Shown here: in pieces, positions 52,780 to 62,378 of the stretch
Numbering within the stretch: position 1 is the first letter of the stretch
Layout of the letters: each line of letters starts with the position of its first letter
NCBI GenBank assembly: GCA_017460665.1
Contig: JAFUAO010000041.1
Location: 62,001 to 126,000, forward strand
Length of the DNA stretch: 64,000 nt
DNA from: Ruminococcus sp.
GTDB lineage: Bacteria > Bacillota > Clostridia > Oscillospirales > Ruminococcaceae
Direction of reading: 5' to 3'
Notes under the pieces: generated by a model
Seen by the model: the letters and a program-made list of their open reading frames with translations, nothing else
Database searches by the model: none
Told to the model about the DNA's origin: nothing
Made by a program: the position numbers and the translations under genes

Positions 52780-54641
52780 GTACACTGAAAGAAAAGATCG
52801 AGAAGCACCTCCTTGAGGTACAGAAGCCCTCACGCTACATCGGCGGCGAGGTGGGCAGCGTCATCAAGGACAAGTCCAAGGTGGACGTTCGCTTTGCATT
52901 CTGCTTCCCGGATACATACGACATCGGTATGTCGCATTTGGGCATGAAGATCCTCTACTCCCTGACCAACGAGAGGGAGAACTACTGGTGCGAGCGCTGC
53001 TTCGCTCCCGGCCTTGACTTCGAGGAGATCATGCGGAAGAACGACATCCCCCTTTATGCGCTGGAGTCCCTTGACCCGATCAGGGACTTCGACTTCATCG
53101 GCTTCACCCTGCAATACGAGCTGTCCTACACAGGCGTGCTGAATATGCTGGATCTGGCAGGAGTCCCTGTTTTCGCAAAGGACAGGACCGAGGAGCTCAC
53201 CCAGATCGTCGTGGCTGGAGGACCCTGTGTCTGCAACCCGGAGCCCCTGGCAGACTTCTTCGACATCTTCATCTTAGGCGAGGGCGAGGAGGTCAACCTT
53301 GAGCTCATGGACCTTTACTGGGAGATGAAGCAGCAGGGCGCAAAGCGCATCGACTTCCTGCGCCGTGCCGCACAGATCCCCGGGATCTACGTTCCTCAGT
53401 TCTACCGCTTTTTCTACAAGGAGGACGGCACGATCGACCGCATGGAGGTCACTGACGGCGCTCCCGAAAAGGTCACCAAGCGGATCATCAGGGACTTCGA
53501 CAAGGTCTACTACCCGGATAATTTCGTGGTGCCCTTCACTGAGATCGTCCACGACAGGGTCTCAGTGGAGGTCCTCCGTGGCTGCATAAGAGGCTGCCGG
53601 TTCTGTCAGGCAGGCTTCATCTACAGGCCGTTCCGGGAGAAGTCCACCGATACGATCGTTGGGGAGACAAGGGCTCTCTGCGAGAACACCGGCTATGACG
53701 AGGTGTCCCTTGCGTCCCTGAGCACCAGTGACCACTCCGAGATCGACCCCATGCTCACAAGGCTGATCAAGTACACCGAGGGCGAGAAGGTCAACCTCTC
53801 GCTGCCCTCGCTGCGTGTGGACAATTTCTCCGAGTCGCTGCTCAACAAGATCAAGAAGGTCCGCAAGTCCGGACTGACCTTCGCCGCTGAGGGCGGTACC
53901 CAGCGGCTCCGTGACGTTATCAACAAGAACGTCTCCGAGGAGGAGATCATGAGCACCTGCCGGATCGCCTTTGAGGGAGGCTACGCTGCGGTGAAGCTCT
54001 ACTTCATGATGGGGCTCCCCACCGAGACCGACGAGGACATCGTGGGGATCGCAGAGCTGGCACAGCGGATCATCGACCTGTTCTACAGCATCGAGGACAG
54101 GCCCCGTGGAAAGGGCGTCCAGATCTCCATAAGCTGTGCGACATTCGTGCCGAAGCCCTTCACGCCCTTCCAGTTCGAGCCTCAGGACACCCGTGAGATG
54201 ATCGAGCACAAGCAGAAGCTGCTGATGGACTCAGTCACCTCCCGAAAGGTGAAGGTCAGCTACCACGATCCCAACGTAAGTATGCTGGAGGTCATCCTCG
54301 CAAAGGGCGACAGGAGGCTGTGCCGGTCGATCTATACCGCTTGGAAAAAGGGCTGTAAGTTCGACAGCTGGAGCGAGCACTTCCGCTTCGACCTGTGGCT
54401 GGAGGCCTTTGCTGAGTGCGGCATAGACCCGGCCTTCTATGCAAACCGCCGCTTCGAGTATGACGAGATCCTGCCTTGGGATCATCTGGACTACCTTGTT
54501 TCCAAGGAGTTCTTCATTCGTGAGAACAAGACAGCTCATAGGGCTGTGACTACTCCCAACTGCCGTGAGAGATGCTCAGGCTGTGGAGTGAATAAAGCTG
54601 TGGGGAGGGAATGTTTTGCTAAGGATCAGAGCGACCTTTGA
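52776..54641 (+). CDS. TIGR03960-type B12-binding-like radical SAM protein
   Basis: 621 residues. An N-terminal B12-binding-like region (F-P-D-T-Y-D-I-G-M-S-H-L-G) precedes the radical SAM core with cluster motif C-I-R-G-C-R-F-C-Q and a helical C-terminal part. The C-terminus holds more cysteines in C-R-E-R-C-S-G-C-G. The family pairs with TIGR03936 (next gene) and is often beside rplU/rpmA/obg; function is unproven. It overlaps the next gene by 26 bases. Confidence 0.92.
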   Translation: MSTLKEKIEKHLLEVQKPSRYIGGEVGSVIKDKSKVDVRFAFCFPDTYDIGMSHLGMKILYSLTNERENYWCERCFAPGLDFEEIMRKNDIPLYALESLDPIRDFDFIGFTLQYELSYTGVLNMLDLAGVPVFAKDRTEELTQIVVAGGPCVCNPEPLADFFDIFILGEGEEVNLELMDLYWEMKQQGAKRIDFLRRAAQIPGIYVPQFYRFFYKEDGTIDRMEVTDGAPEKVTKRIIRDFDKVYYPDNFVVPFTEIVHDRVSVEVLRGCIRGCRFCQAGFIYRPFREKSTDTIVGETRALCENTGYDEVSLASLSTSDHSEIDPMLTRLIKYTEGEKVNLSLPSLRVDNFSESLLNKIKKVRKSGLTFAAEGGTQRLRDVINKNVSEEEIMSTCRIAFEGGYAAVKLYFMMGLPTETDEDIVGIAELAQRIIDLFYSIEDRPRGKGVQISISCATFVPKPFTPFQFEPQDTREMIEHKQKLLMDSVTSRKVKVSYHDPNVSMLEVILAKGDRRLCRSIYTAWKKGCKFDSWSEHFRFDLWLEAFAECGIDPAFYANRRFEYDEILPWDHLDYLVSKEFFIRENKTAHRAVTTPNCRERCSGCGVNKAVGRECFAKDQSDL

Positions 54642-55272
54642 GAAAAAGGGGAGGGCGAAGTACATCTCCCACCTGGATCTGAACCGCTGTATGCTCAGGA
54701 CCTTCCGGCGGTCCCGGCTGCCGATCTGGTACACCGAGGGCTTCAATCCCCACCCCTACTATTCCTTTGCGCTGGCCCTGTCGCTGGGATATGAGAGCAG
54801 CTGTGAGATCCTTGATTTCAACCTGACTGACGACAGTATCACTATGGAGGAGGTCCGGGACAGGCTCAATGCCGTCATGCCGGAGGGCATGAGGGTCGTT
54901 TCTGCGGCCGTTCAGGAGCAGAAGATCACCGCCATAGCCAAGGCCGAGTATGCCTTTTCTCTGAGGACCGATCGGCCGGAGGAGCTTTTTTCTGCGGTGG
55001 AGGAGCTTCTTGCGGCTCCGGAGATCCTGATCGAGAAGAAGACCAAGAAGGGCATGAAGACCGTGGATATAAAGCCGGATCTGGAGGTGCTGACCTGCGA
55101 GAAGGCCGACGATCGGGTGGACATGATCATGTATCTGCCGGCCGGGACCCAGACCAACTACAACCCCAGCCTCTTCATCGAGGCGCTGAAACGGGTCACT
55201 GAGATACCTTTCGAGGCCGAGGATATTCGCCGCACAGCGATCCTGTGCGCCGATAACTCACCGTTCAAATAA
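54616..55272 (+). CDS. TIGR03936 (DUF2344) radical-SAM-associated protein
   Basis: 218 residues starting with the family pattern Y-I-S-H-L-D-L-N-R-C-M-L-R-T-F-R-R-S and Y-T-E-G-F-N-P-H-P. It is the regular companion of the preceding radical SAM protein, sometimes fused to it. No enzymatic residues are assigned. The 26-base overlap indicates tight coupling. Confidence 0.92.
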   Translation: MLRIRATFEKKGRAKYISHLDLNRCMLRTFRRSRLPIWYTEGFNPHPYYSFALALSLGYESSCEILDFNLTDDSITMEEVRDRLNAVMPEGMRVVSAAVQEQKITAIAKAEYAFSLRTDRPEELFSAVEELLAAPEILIEKKTKKGMKTVDIKPDLEVLTCEKADDRVDMIMYLPAGTQTNYNPSLFIEALKRVTEIPFEAEDIRRTAILCADNSPFK

Positions 55273-55281
55273 GGAGGTACC

Positions 55282-56073
55282 ATGGATATTTTCAGCAGAG
55301 AGATCGACGGAGGAAAGACCTTCGACTGGGGGAGGACCTCCTCTGATTACGCAAAATACCGGGACATCTATCCGCCGGAGTTTTTCGGCAGAGTGGCTGA
55401 CCTAGGGCTGTGCATCGGCGGCCAGAGGGTCCTCGACATCGGCACAGGAACAGGCGTAGTTCCCCGAAATATGTACCGCTACGGCGCAAAGTGGACCGGC
55501 GCCGACATATCCAAGGAGCAGATCGCTCAGGCGAGGATCCTTGCAGAGAGGGCCGGCATGGACATAGAGTTCGTCGTGTCGCCGGCCGAGGAGCTCAGCT
55601 TTCCTGAGGGCTCCTTCGACGTGATCACCGCCTGTCAGTGCTTCTTCTACTTCGACTACGAGAAGGTCATACCGAAGCTGGCAAGCCTTTTGAGGACAGG
55701 CGGAAAGCTGGTGATCCTGTTCATGGCCTGGGTGCCGGGAGAGGATCCTGTGGCAAGAGCCAGCGAGGAGCTGGTGCTTAAATACAATCCTTCCTGGAGC
55801 GGCGCCGGCTATGAGCGCTCTCCCGTTTTTGTGCCGGAGATAGCCGAGAGGTACTTCCGAACGGCCCTTTCGGAGGGATACGACCTGACGGTCCCCTTCA
55901 CCCGTGAGAGCTGGAACGGCCGCATGAAGGCCTGCCGTGGGGTGGGAGCCTCTATGAGCGGGGAGGAGATCGCGCTCTGGGAGGCCGAGCACCTGAAAAT
56001 GCTGGCCGAAACGCCCTCAAATGAGCTCAGGATCCTCCACCATGCTGCTATGGCGGTGCTGGAGAAGAAGTAA
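55282..56073 (+). CDS. Class I SAM-dependent methyltransferase
   Basis: 263 residues. SAM loop V-L-D-I-G-T-G-T-G-V-V-P, then W-T-G-A-D-I-S-K-E-Q-I-A and D-V-I-T-A-C-Q-C-F-F-Y-F, typical of UbiE/arsenite-methylase-like enzymes; no cysteine set for arsenite. Substrate unknown. AAGGAGG lies 5 bases upstream; it follows the DUF2344 gene by 9 bases. Confidence 0.88.
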   Translation: MDIFSREIDGGKTFDWGRTSSDYAKYRDIYPPEFFGRVADLGLCIGGQRVLDIGTGTGVVPRNMYRYGAKWTGADISKEQIAQARILAERAGMDIEFVVSPAEELSFPEGSFDVITACQCFFYFDYEKVIPKLASLLRTGGKLVILFMAWVPGEDPVARASEELVLKYNPSWSGAGYERSPVFVPEIAERYFRTALSEGYDLTVPFTRESWNGRMKACRGVGASMSGEEIALWEAEHLKMLAETPSNELRILHHAAMAVLEKK

Positions 56074-56107
56074 AAAGATCTTATTTTATATTTTTTCCAA
56101 AAAACAC

Positions 56108-56136
56108 TTGCAATTTATTTCGATATGTGGTATAAT
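56108..56136 (+). promoter_or_regulatory. rplS promoter
   Basis: TTGCAA (56108-56113), 17-base spacer, TATAAT (56131-56136) with TGG directly before it (extended -10). Confidence 0.85.
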
Positions 56137-56142
56137 ATCAGA

Positions 56143-56350
56143 GCATTTGAGTTCCGTCCGGCTTTTGCCAGACGAGAGTTAATGCCGAAAGACATTAAAT
56201 CGAGCAGTCCGCTGCCTGAGCTGTCCTCCGGACGGCGTGCGTCAAGGCGCACCTGCGAGCAAGCCTCGCCCATCATATTTTTTCTGCGGACACCGGTGGC
56301 TGAGCCGGCGTTTGCGGACAGGTAAGAATGTTCGGAAAATTTAGGAGGAA
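56143..56350 (+). ncRNA. Candidate structured leader of rplS (L19 leader)
   Basis: About 205 untranslated bases. Hairpins: GTCCGGC/GCCAGAC with one mismatch (56156-56173), GTGCG/CGCAC (56237-56252) and a GC-rich CCGG pair near 56300. Rfam describes an L19 leader in Firmicutes that autoregulates, and this may be a member or a new class; I could not match the consensus. A T run (56279-56284) lies inside. Confidence 0.4.
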
Positions 56351-56356
56351 ATGAAA

Positions 56357-56701
56357 ATGGATGCACTCAAACTCATCAGCGAAGCAAGCATGAAGGAAAA
56401 CGTACCTCAGTTCGAGATCGGTGATACCGTAAAGGTACACGTTCAGATCAAGGAAGGCGACAAGAGCCGTATCCAGGTATTTGAGGGAACTGTTATCGCC
56501 AAGAAGCACGGCGGTATCAGCGAGACCTTCACAGTAAGACGTGTTGCCCACGGCGTTGGCATCGAGCGTGTCTTCCCTGTACACTCTCCTGTTGTAAGCA
56601 AGGTAGAGGTCATCAGACACGGTAAGGTACGCAGAGCTAAGCTCTACTACCTGCGTGACAGAGTCGGCAAGGCAGCAAAGGTCAAGGAACAGATCCGCTG
56701 A
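56357..56701 (+). CDS. rplS: 50S ribosomal protein L19
   Basis: 114 residues matching L19: [33 protein letters not shown] and R-R-A-K-L-Y-Y-L-R. It sits at the 30S-50S interface. The second ATG (56357) is preferred because TTAGGAGGAA gives 7-base spacing; the first is only 1-2 bases from the site. Confidence 0.97.
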   Translation: MDALKLISEASMKENVPQFEIGDTVKVHVQIKEGDKSRIQVFEGTVIAKKHGGISETFTVRRVAHGVGIERVFPVHSPVVSKVEVIRHGKVRRAKLYYLRDRVGKAAKVKEQIR

Positions 56702-56758
56702 GCAAGCGGTGCAGACGGGGTCCAGCCGGGTCATTCCGGCCGGCTCGTCTCTTGCCCC

Positions 56759-56783
56759 GAGGGACGTGAGCGTCCCTTTTTTG
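56759..56783 (+). terminator. rplS terminator
   Basis: AGGGACG (56760-56766) and CGTCCCT (56771-56777) with a 4-base loop, followed by TTTTTT. Confidence 0.92.
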
Positions 56784-56826
56784 CTACATTTAGGAAAAAG
56801 TAACCAGTCAGATGAGGTGCGGCTTT

Positions 56827-57531
56827 ATGGCAGATAAAGAGAACAAAAAGGAAAATGAACAGGAGCGTGAGCTGACCCCTGAGGAGAAAAAGGCTCAGCT
56901 AAAGCAGGATATCATCGACATCGTGGAGTCTACACTGATCACGATGTTCTTCATCATAATGACCTTCACCTATGTGCTGCACCCGGTAAATATCGTGGGT
57001 CAGTCCATGGTGCCTACTCTGAACAAGAACTTCATTGCGACCGACTCTGAGTCTACCTCGGACAAGATCTTGATGAACACGATCTTCTTCAAGCTCCGCT
57101 ACGGCGATATAATCGTTATCGACAACGATGTCCCTCACCTGATCGACGAGAACGGCGAGGCCTATGTCCCTGTGGGCGTCAAGGCTCTGGAGGAGTGCAT
57201 AATCAAGCGTGTCATCGCCACCGAGGGCCAGACCATCGACATCCGTGACAGTCGGGTCATCGTTGACGGGAAGGTCCTTGACGAGCCCTATATCAACGAG
57301 GGCTCCACTACATATGACCTCGGCGCTTTCGAGGGCCAGTACCCGATCACTATCCCCGAGGGCTACTGCTTCGTTATGGGAGATAACCGCAACCGCTCTA
57401 CAGACAGCCGTGCGGTCAGCGTGGGACTTATCTCCACCGAGCAGATCTACGGAAAGGCGATCGTCAGGTATTCGCCTTTGAAGGACTTCGACATTCTTAC
57501 GGATTCATGGAAGGGATCAGCTAATGACTGA
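56827..57531 (+). CDS. lepB: Type I signal peptidase (first of two)
   Basis: 234 residues. A charged N-terminus and one membrane span (about residues 32-52) precede catalytic Ser60 in G-Q-S-M-V-P-T-L and Lys127 in I-I-K-R-V-I-A. G-D-N-R-N-R-S-T-D-S-R is the conserved box E. Removes signal peptides from proteins exported by SecA/SecYEG. Start at 56827 rather than 56812 because GAGGTG lies about 9 bases before it. It overlaps the second copy by 8 bases. Confidence 0.94.
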   Translation: MADKENKKENEQERELTPEEKKAQLKQDIIDIVESTLITMFFIIMTFTYVLHPVNIVGQSMVPTLNKNFIATDSESTSDKILMNTIFFKLRYGDIIVIDNDVPHLIDENGEAYVPVGVKALEECIIKRVIATEGQTIDIRDSRVIVDGKVLDEPYINEGSTTYDLGAFEGQYPITIPEGYCFVMGDNRNRSTDSRAVSVGLISTEQIYGKAIVRYSPLKDFDILTDSWKGSAND

Positions 57532-58117
57532 CAGCAGGAAAAGATCTGCAGGCTTTCTCAGGGAGCTCCTCAGCTTCACCGAGAGCCTGCTCATCGCTCT
57601 GTTCGTCATTACACTGATCTTTACCTATATTATAGGGATAGTGACGATCCAGGGCGACTCGATGAAGAATACCCTCTTTTCGGGGGAAAGGGTCATCATG
57701 GTGAAGCCTGTGTCCCCTGAGAGAGGGGATATCGTCATCATCAGCGCAACTGACGCTGTTACCCTTGGGGAGGACGGCTCTCCTGTAGTGAAGAGCGGTC
57801 TGCAAAAGGTGATCGTCAAGCGTGTCATCGCAGTGGGCGGTCAGCAGCTCGACATCGACTTCAACAGCGGTGCTGTGTATGTTGACGGGGAAAAGCTCCG
57901 GGAGGACTATCTGGCCCTGGGACTGACCCATATAGACAACGGCGCCTTCACCTATCCCATAACTGTGCCAGAGGGCTATTTCTTCGTCATGGGCGATAAC
58001 CGCTCTGTCTCGAAGGACAGCCGCTCTGTTGACGTAGGCCTCATCTCAAGGGAGGAGATCCTGGGAAGGGCCTTCATCCGTATTTCCCCGAAGGAGAGCT
58101 TCGGGCTCATCGGCTGA
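57524..58117 (+). CDS. lepB: Type I signal peptidase (second of two)
   Basis: 197 residues, membrane span near residues 20-40. Catalytic Ser46 in G-D-S-M-K-N-T-L and Lys99 in I-V-K-R-V-I-A, box E G-D-N-R-S-V-S-K-D-S-R. Both catalytic residues are intact, so two active enzymes are likely. It overlaps the first signal peptidase and precedes rbgA. Confidence 0.94.
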   Translation: MTDSRKRSAGFLRELLSFTESLLIALFVITLIFTYIIGIVTIQGDSMKNTLFSGERVIMVKPVSPERGDIVIISATDAVTLGEDGSPVVKSGLQKVIVKRVIAVGGQQLDIDFNSGAVYVDGEKLREDYLALGLTHIDNGAFTYPITVPEGYFFVMGDNRSVSKDSRSVDVGLISREEILGRAFIRISPKESFGLIG

Positions 58118-58132
58118 GAACAGGAGGCTGAT

Positions 58133-59011
58133 TTGGAAAATAATACCGATATGAGAACGATCCAGTGGTTCCCCGGGCATATGGCCAAGACCCGCCGTGC
58201 GATCGCCGCTAACTTAAAGCTGGTGGACGCTGTGGTGGAGATCATCGACGCCCGTGCTCCCATGAGCAGCCGGAACCCTGAGATCGACCAGATAACTGCA
58301 AAAAAGCCTCGGCTGGTGCTCCTCAATAAGTGTGACCTGGCCGACCCCGGCGCTACTCAGGGCTGGATAAACGCCTTGAAAAGCAGCAATGTGGAGGCTC
58401 TTGCGGTGGACTGCAAGTCCGGAAAGGGGCTGGGCAGGCTGATGACGACGCTGAAGTCGACAGTTCTTGCGGAGCTCATGGAGAAGCGTGCCAAAAACGG
58501 CATGACCGGCGCTCCCATAAGGCTGATGATACTGGGTATCCCCAATGTGGGGAAGAGCTCCCTGATCAACCGAATGGCAGGATCAAAGCGCACTAAGGTG
58601 GAGGACAGGCCCGGCGTTACCCGCACGAAGCAGTGGGTAAAGCTGAAGGACAACACCGAGCTCCTCGATATGCCCGGAGTCCTCTGGCCGAAATTCGCGG
58701 ATCAGGAGGCGGCGATAAGGCTGGCCTTCACCGGAGCCATAAGCGACGAGATCTTGGACGTGGAGACTCTGGCTATGAAGCTGCTCAGCTTCCTTGCAGG
58801 GAGCTATCCGCAGTCTCTCACCGACAGATACAAGATAGAGCTCTCCGAGACCGACGACGGGCTCGCCCTTCTGGAAAAGGTGGGCAAAAAGCGTGGCATG
58901 GTGGTCTCGGGAGGCGAGATAAACACCGAGAGAGCGGCCATAACCGTTCTCGATGAGTTCAGGAGCGGAAAGCTGGGAAGGATCACTCTTGAGCTCCCGG
59001 AAAGGAGCTGA
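58133..59011 (+). CDS. rbgA: Ribosome biogenesis GTPase RbgA (YlqF)
   Basis: 292 residues, circularly permuted GTPase: G4 N-K-C-D comes before G1 G-I-P-N-V-G-K-S-S and G3 D-M-P-G, with N-terminal W-F-P-G-H-M-A-K. It drives late 50S assembly. The TTG at 58133 is the likely start: AGGAGG is 5 bases upstream of it and too far (23 bases) from the ATG at 58151. Confidence 0.95.
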   Translation: MENNTDMRTIQWFPGHMAKTRRAIAANLKLVDAVVEIIDARAPMSSRNPEIDQITAKKPRLVLLNKCDLADPGATQGWINALKSSNVEALAVDCKSGKGLGRLMTTLKSTVLAELMEKRAKNGMTGAPIRLMILGIPNVGKSSLINRMAGSKRTKVEDRPGVTRTKQWVKLKDNTELLDMPGVLWPKFADQEAAIRLAFTGAISDEILDVETLAMKLLSFLAGSYPQSLTDRYKIELSETDDGLALLEKVGKKRGMVVSGGEINTERAAITVLDEFRSGKLGRITLELPERS

Positions 59012-59013
59012 CT

Positions 59014-59643
59014 ATGGCAAGAGTTATCCTCCACGAGGAGCTTTTCGAGTACGACAGCGCCGTCAGGAACGACTATCCGGTGATCTGCGGAGTCGATGAG
59101 GCGGGGCGAGGTCCTCTGGCCGGGGACGTTTACGCTGCCGCCGTGATTTTGGAGGACGGCACGCTTATCGACTACCTGAACGACAGCAAGAAGATCTCAG
59201 AGAAGCGCAGAGAGCTGCTGTTCGACGAGATCAAGGAGAAGGCGAGGGCCTGGTGTATCGCCACGGCTTCTGTGGAGGAGATCGACAGCCTTAATATCCT
59301 GCAAGCCACTATGCTGGCCATGAAGAGAGCCGTGGAGGGCCTGGGGATCAGGCCGGATATGGCGCTGGTGGACGGCAACCGCCTGCCGGAGCTTGACTGC
59401 CCTGCACAGCCTGTGATCAAGGGCGACGCAACATCAGCCTCCATTGCGGCTGCGTCGGTGCTGGCTAAGGTGGCAAGGGACCGCTATATGAGGGAGCTGG
59501 ATCAGGCCTACCCTCAGTACCAGTTCTCCCAGCACAAGGGCTACGGCACAAAGCTCCACTGCGATCTGCTCAGGGAGTTCGGCCCCAGCCCCGTCCACAG
59601 GAGGACCTTCCTCAAGAAGATCTTGGGTGACGGGAATGGATAA
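59014..59643 (+). CDS. rnhB: Ribonuclease HII
   Basis: 209 residues. [12 protein letters not shown] gives the Asp-Glu pair, with further Asp in [16 protein letters not shown] and H-K-G-Y-G-T are family blocks. Cuts RNA at RNA-DNA junctions. GGAAAGGAG overlaps the rbgA end. Confidence 0.96.
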   Translation: MARVILHEELFEYDSAVRNDYPVICGVDEAGRGPLAGDVYAAAVILEDGTLIDYLNDSKKISEKRRELLFDEIKEKARAWCIATASVEEIDSLNILQATMLAMKRAVEGLGIRPDMALVDGNRLPELDCPAQPVIKGDATSASIAAASVLAKVARDRYMRELDQAYPQYQFSQHKGYGTKLHCDLLREFGPSPVHRRTFLKKILGDGNG

Positions 59644-60013
59644 GGCTCAGACCGGAAGGCTGGGAGAGGAGGCCGTCTGCCGATACCTTCAGGAAAGGGG
59701 ATACTCCCTCCTTGCAAGGAACTACCGTATCCGTGGCGGTGAGATCGACATCATTGCTGAGAACGGAGACTGCATCGCCTTCGTTGAGGTGAAGTCCCGG
59801 AAGCCTGACAGCCTTGTCACCGGCTTTGAGGCCGTGAACAAGCGCAAAAGGGGACTCATCATCAAGACCGCCAGCGATTACTGTGTGAAGCACCCGAACC
59901 TGCTCCAGCCACGCTTCGACATCGCTCAGGTCATCATCGACGGCGGGACGGTGGTCAGCATCGACTACATCGAGAACGCCTACGACACGACAGGCTACGA
60001 TTTTTATTTTTGA
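59636..60013 (+). CDS. yraN: YraN family (UPF0102) endonuclease-like protein
   Basis: About 125 residues: [23 protein letters not shown] and F-V-E-V-K-S-R-K carry the restriction-endonuclease-fold residues E, D and E-x-K. Function not settled. ATG 59636 overlaps the rnhB stop by 8 bases; a GTG 9 bases earlier is also in frame. Confidence 0.92.
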   Translation: MDKAQTGRLGEEAVCRYLQERGYSLLARNYRIRGGEIDIIAENGDCIAFVEVKSRKPDSLVTGFEAVNKRKRGLIIKTASDYCVKHPNLLQPRFDIAQVIIDGGTVVSIDYIENAYDTTGYDFYF

Positions 60014-60057
60014 GAACGGGCCGCTTTGCCGGCTAAATTATAAAAAAGGGTGATCAT

Positions 60058-61551
60058 ATGTTTTATAAGAGCACAAGAAACAGCAGCGTGAGAGTCTCCA
60101 GTGCAGAGGCTATCACTCAGGGCATATCCGTTGACGGAGGACTTTTCGTGCCCGAGCAGATCCCGGAGCTGACCCTTGACGAGATCAGGGCCGTTGGCGA
60201 GATGAAGTACGCTGACAGAGCGGCTCATATTTTCGCAAAGTACCTGACGGACTTCACTGAGGCTGAGATCCGCTACTGCACCGATAACGCCTATTCTACC
60301 AAGAATTTCGAGACCGAGAGCATTGCCGAGATCGCTCACCTCTTTGACGGCACCTATATGCTGGAGCTGTGGCACGGTCCCACCTGCGCCTTCAAGGATA
60401 TGGCTCTCCAGATCCTGCCCTACTTCCTGACGACTTCTGCCAAGAAGATCAAGCTGGACAAGAAAATCGTTATCCTGGTGGCTACCTCCGGAGACACCGG
60501 AAAGGCCGCTCTTGAGGGCTTTAGGGACGTTGAGGGGACCTCGATCCTTGTGTTCTATCCCGAGGACGGCGTAAGCCCCATGCAGAAGCGCCAGATGAAG
60601 ACCCAGGAGGGCTCCAATGTGGGAGTTTGCGCTATCAAGGGCAACTTCGACGACTGCCAGAACGGCGTGAAGGCTATCTTCACCAATGACAGTGTGAAGG
60701 CACAGCTCGACCAGAACGGCATGATGTTCTCCTCTGCAAACTCTATCAACTGGGGACGCCTCGTTCCTCAGGTGGTGTACTACGTTTCCGCCTACGCTGA
60801 GCTGGTAAAGGACGGCGAGATAGAGCTGGGCGACAAGATCAACATCGTTGTCCCCACCGGCAACTTCGGAAATATCCTTGCTGCTTACTATGCAAAGCAC
60901 ATGGGAGTGCCGGTGAACAAGCTGATCTGCGCTTCCAATATCAACAACGTGCTCACTGACTTCATCAACACGGGCGTTTACGACCGCAACAGGAAGTTCT
61001 ACGCTACTGTTTCTCCCTCGATGGATATACTCATCTCCAGCAATCTGGAGAGGCTGCTGTACATCATGACGGGCGGCGACGATGCAGTTATCCGTGAGTG
61101 GTTCGGAAAGCTGGCCTCAGAGGGCAGATACGAGGTAACTGACGATGTGAAGGCGAAGCTGAAGGAGGAGTTCGCTGCCGGCTTCTGCGACGATGAGCAG
61201 ACAAAGGCTACGATCCACGACATCTACGATAAGTTCTCCTACACCTGCGACACTCACACGGCAGTTGCTGTTAAGGTCTACAACGACTACAAGGCAGAGA
61301 CCGGCGATACTACAAAGACAGTTATCGCCTCTACCGCAAGCCCCTACAAGTTCAGCGCCGCTGTTCTGGAGGCTCTGGAGGGCAAGGCCTCTGACATAGA
61401 CGAGTACGACAAGGTGGACCGTATCGCTGAACTGTCAGACATTCCTGTTCCCGCTGCTCTGGCAGACCTGAGGACCAAGCCTGAGCGCTTTGGTGATGTG
61501 ATCACCAAGGAGGAGCAGAAGGACTACGTTCTCAGGACCCTCGGTATCTGA
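60058..61551 (+). CDS. thrC: Threonine synthase
   Basis: 497 residues, long (yeast/E. coli-like) ThrC. PLP lysine in C-A-F-K-D-M-A, S-G-D-T-G-K-A-A and V-P-T-G-N-F-G-N-I phosphate-binding loop. Converts O-phosphohomoserine to threonine; its precursor comes from the aspartate pathway via asd at 22133. Starts 45 bases after yraN; stop overlaps the phosphoesterase start as TGATG. Confidence 0.96.
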   Translation: MFYKSTRNSSVRVSSAEAITQGISVDGGLFVPEQIPELTLDEIRAVGEMKYADRAAHIFAKYLTDFTEAEIRYCTDNAYSTKNFETESIAEIAHLFDGTYMLELWHGPTCAFKDMALQILPYFLTTSAKKIKLDKKIVILVATSGDTGKAALEGFRDVEGTSILVFYPEDGVSPMQKRQMKTQEGSNVGVCAIKGNFDDCQNGVKAIFTNDSVKAQLDQNGMMFSSANSINWGRLVPQVVYYVSAYAELVKDGEIELGDKINIVVPTGNFGNILAAYYAKHMGVPVNKLICASNINNVLTDFINTGVYDRNRKFYATVSPSMDILISSNLERLLYIMTGGDDAVIREWFGKLASEGRYEVTDDVKAKLKEEFAAGFCDDEQTKATIHDIYDKFSYTCDTHTAVAVKVYNDYKAETGDTTKTVIASTASPYKFSAAVLEALEGKASDIDEYDKVDRIAELSDIPVPAALADLRTKPERFGDVITKEEQKDYVLRTLGI

Positions 61552-62249
61552 TGAGCCTGTACGTTATAGGAGATCTGCACCTGTGTATCTGCGACCCCTC
61601 AAAGACCATGAGCATCTTTCCGGGGTGGGAGAACTATCAGGAGCGTATCGAGAAGAACTGGCGTGAGACCGTTGCGCCGGAGGACACAGTGGTCCTTGCA
61701 GGCGATCTTACATGGGGGATGTCCCTCCAGCAGGCCGAGCCGGACTTCCGGCTGGTCAACAGCCTGCCGGGTACTAAGATCATCATAAAGGGCAACCACG
61801 ATTACTGGTGGTGTACAAGGAAGAAAATGGAGGACTTTTTCGCCTCCTGCGGCTTCGATACGCTGCATATCCTCCACAACGACCACTACGCCTACGGGAA
61901 GTACGGGATCTGCGGCACGAGAGGCTGGGTGAACGGCACGGACTCCAAGGACGTTCAGGACGAGAAGGTCCTGAAAAGAGAGGTCCAGCGTCTGGAGACA
62001 TCGATCAAGTCGGCTGTCGATGCTGGGCTGGAGCCCATAGTTTTCCTGCACTATCCGCCGATCTTCGCCTCGAATTTCAACTATGACATACTTGAGGTGC
62101 TGTATAGGTATAAGATCAAGGAGTGCTATTACGGGCATATCCATGGCCGCTCAGCCCATGAGCTGTGCGTGACAAACACCTATGACGACATAAATTTCCA
62201 CCTAATCGCTGGTGATTACCTACAATTTGTTCCGGAAAAAGTTATGTAA
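61551..62249 (+). CDS. Calcineurin-like metallophosphoesterase
   Basis: 232 residues with all metal motifs: G-D-L-H, A-G-D-L-T-W-G, K-G-N-H-D-Y, H-Y-P-P and G-H-I-H-G. Cytoplasmic, no signal. Substrate unknown; coupled to thrC by one-base overlap. Confidence 0.92.
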   Translation: MSLYVIGDLHLCICDPSKTMSIFPGWENYQERIEKNWRETVAPEDTVVLAGDLTWGMSLQQAEPDFRLVNSLPGTKIIIKGNHDYWWCTRKKMEDFFASCGFDTLHILHNDHYAYGKYGICGTRGWVNGTDSKDVQDEKVLKREVQRLETSIKSAVDAGLEPIVFLHYPPIFASNFNYDILEVLYRYKIKECYYGHIHGRSAHELCVTNTYDDINFHLIAGDYLQFVPEKVM

Positions 62250-62278
62250 TTTGTTGATAATGTAGAAGTGGATCATTT

Positions 62279-62310
62279 TTGTAGAAAATATTTTTGAAAT
62301 GTGGTATAAT
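62279..62310 (+). promoter_or_regulatory. Probable tig promoter (extended -10)
   Basis: TATAAT (62305-62310) preceded by TGG (62302-62304) makes an extended -10. The -35 region has only TTGTAG at 62279 with 20-base spacing. Confidence 0.6.
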
Positions 62311-62378
62311 GTACCAAGTATGTTATTGAAGTGCAGTATCTGCATATCAGTATATAAGTAATGGAGGACATATAAATC

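Noticed and set aside
60004..60900. 298-codon minus-strand frame opposite thrC
   Set aside because: Antisense shadow of threonine synthase; high Leu/Val content typical of such frames.
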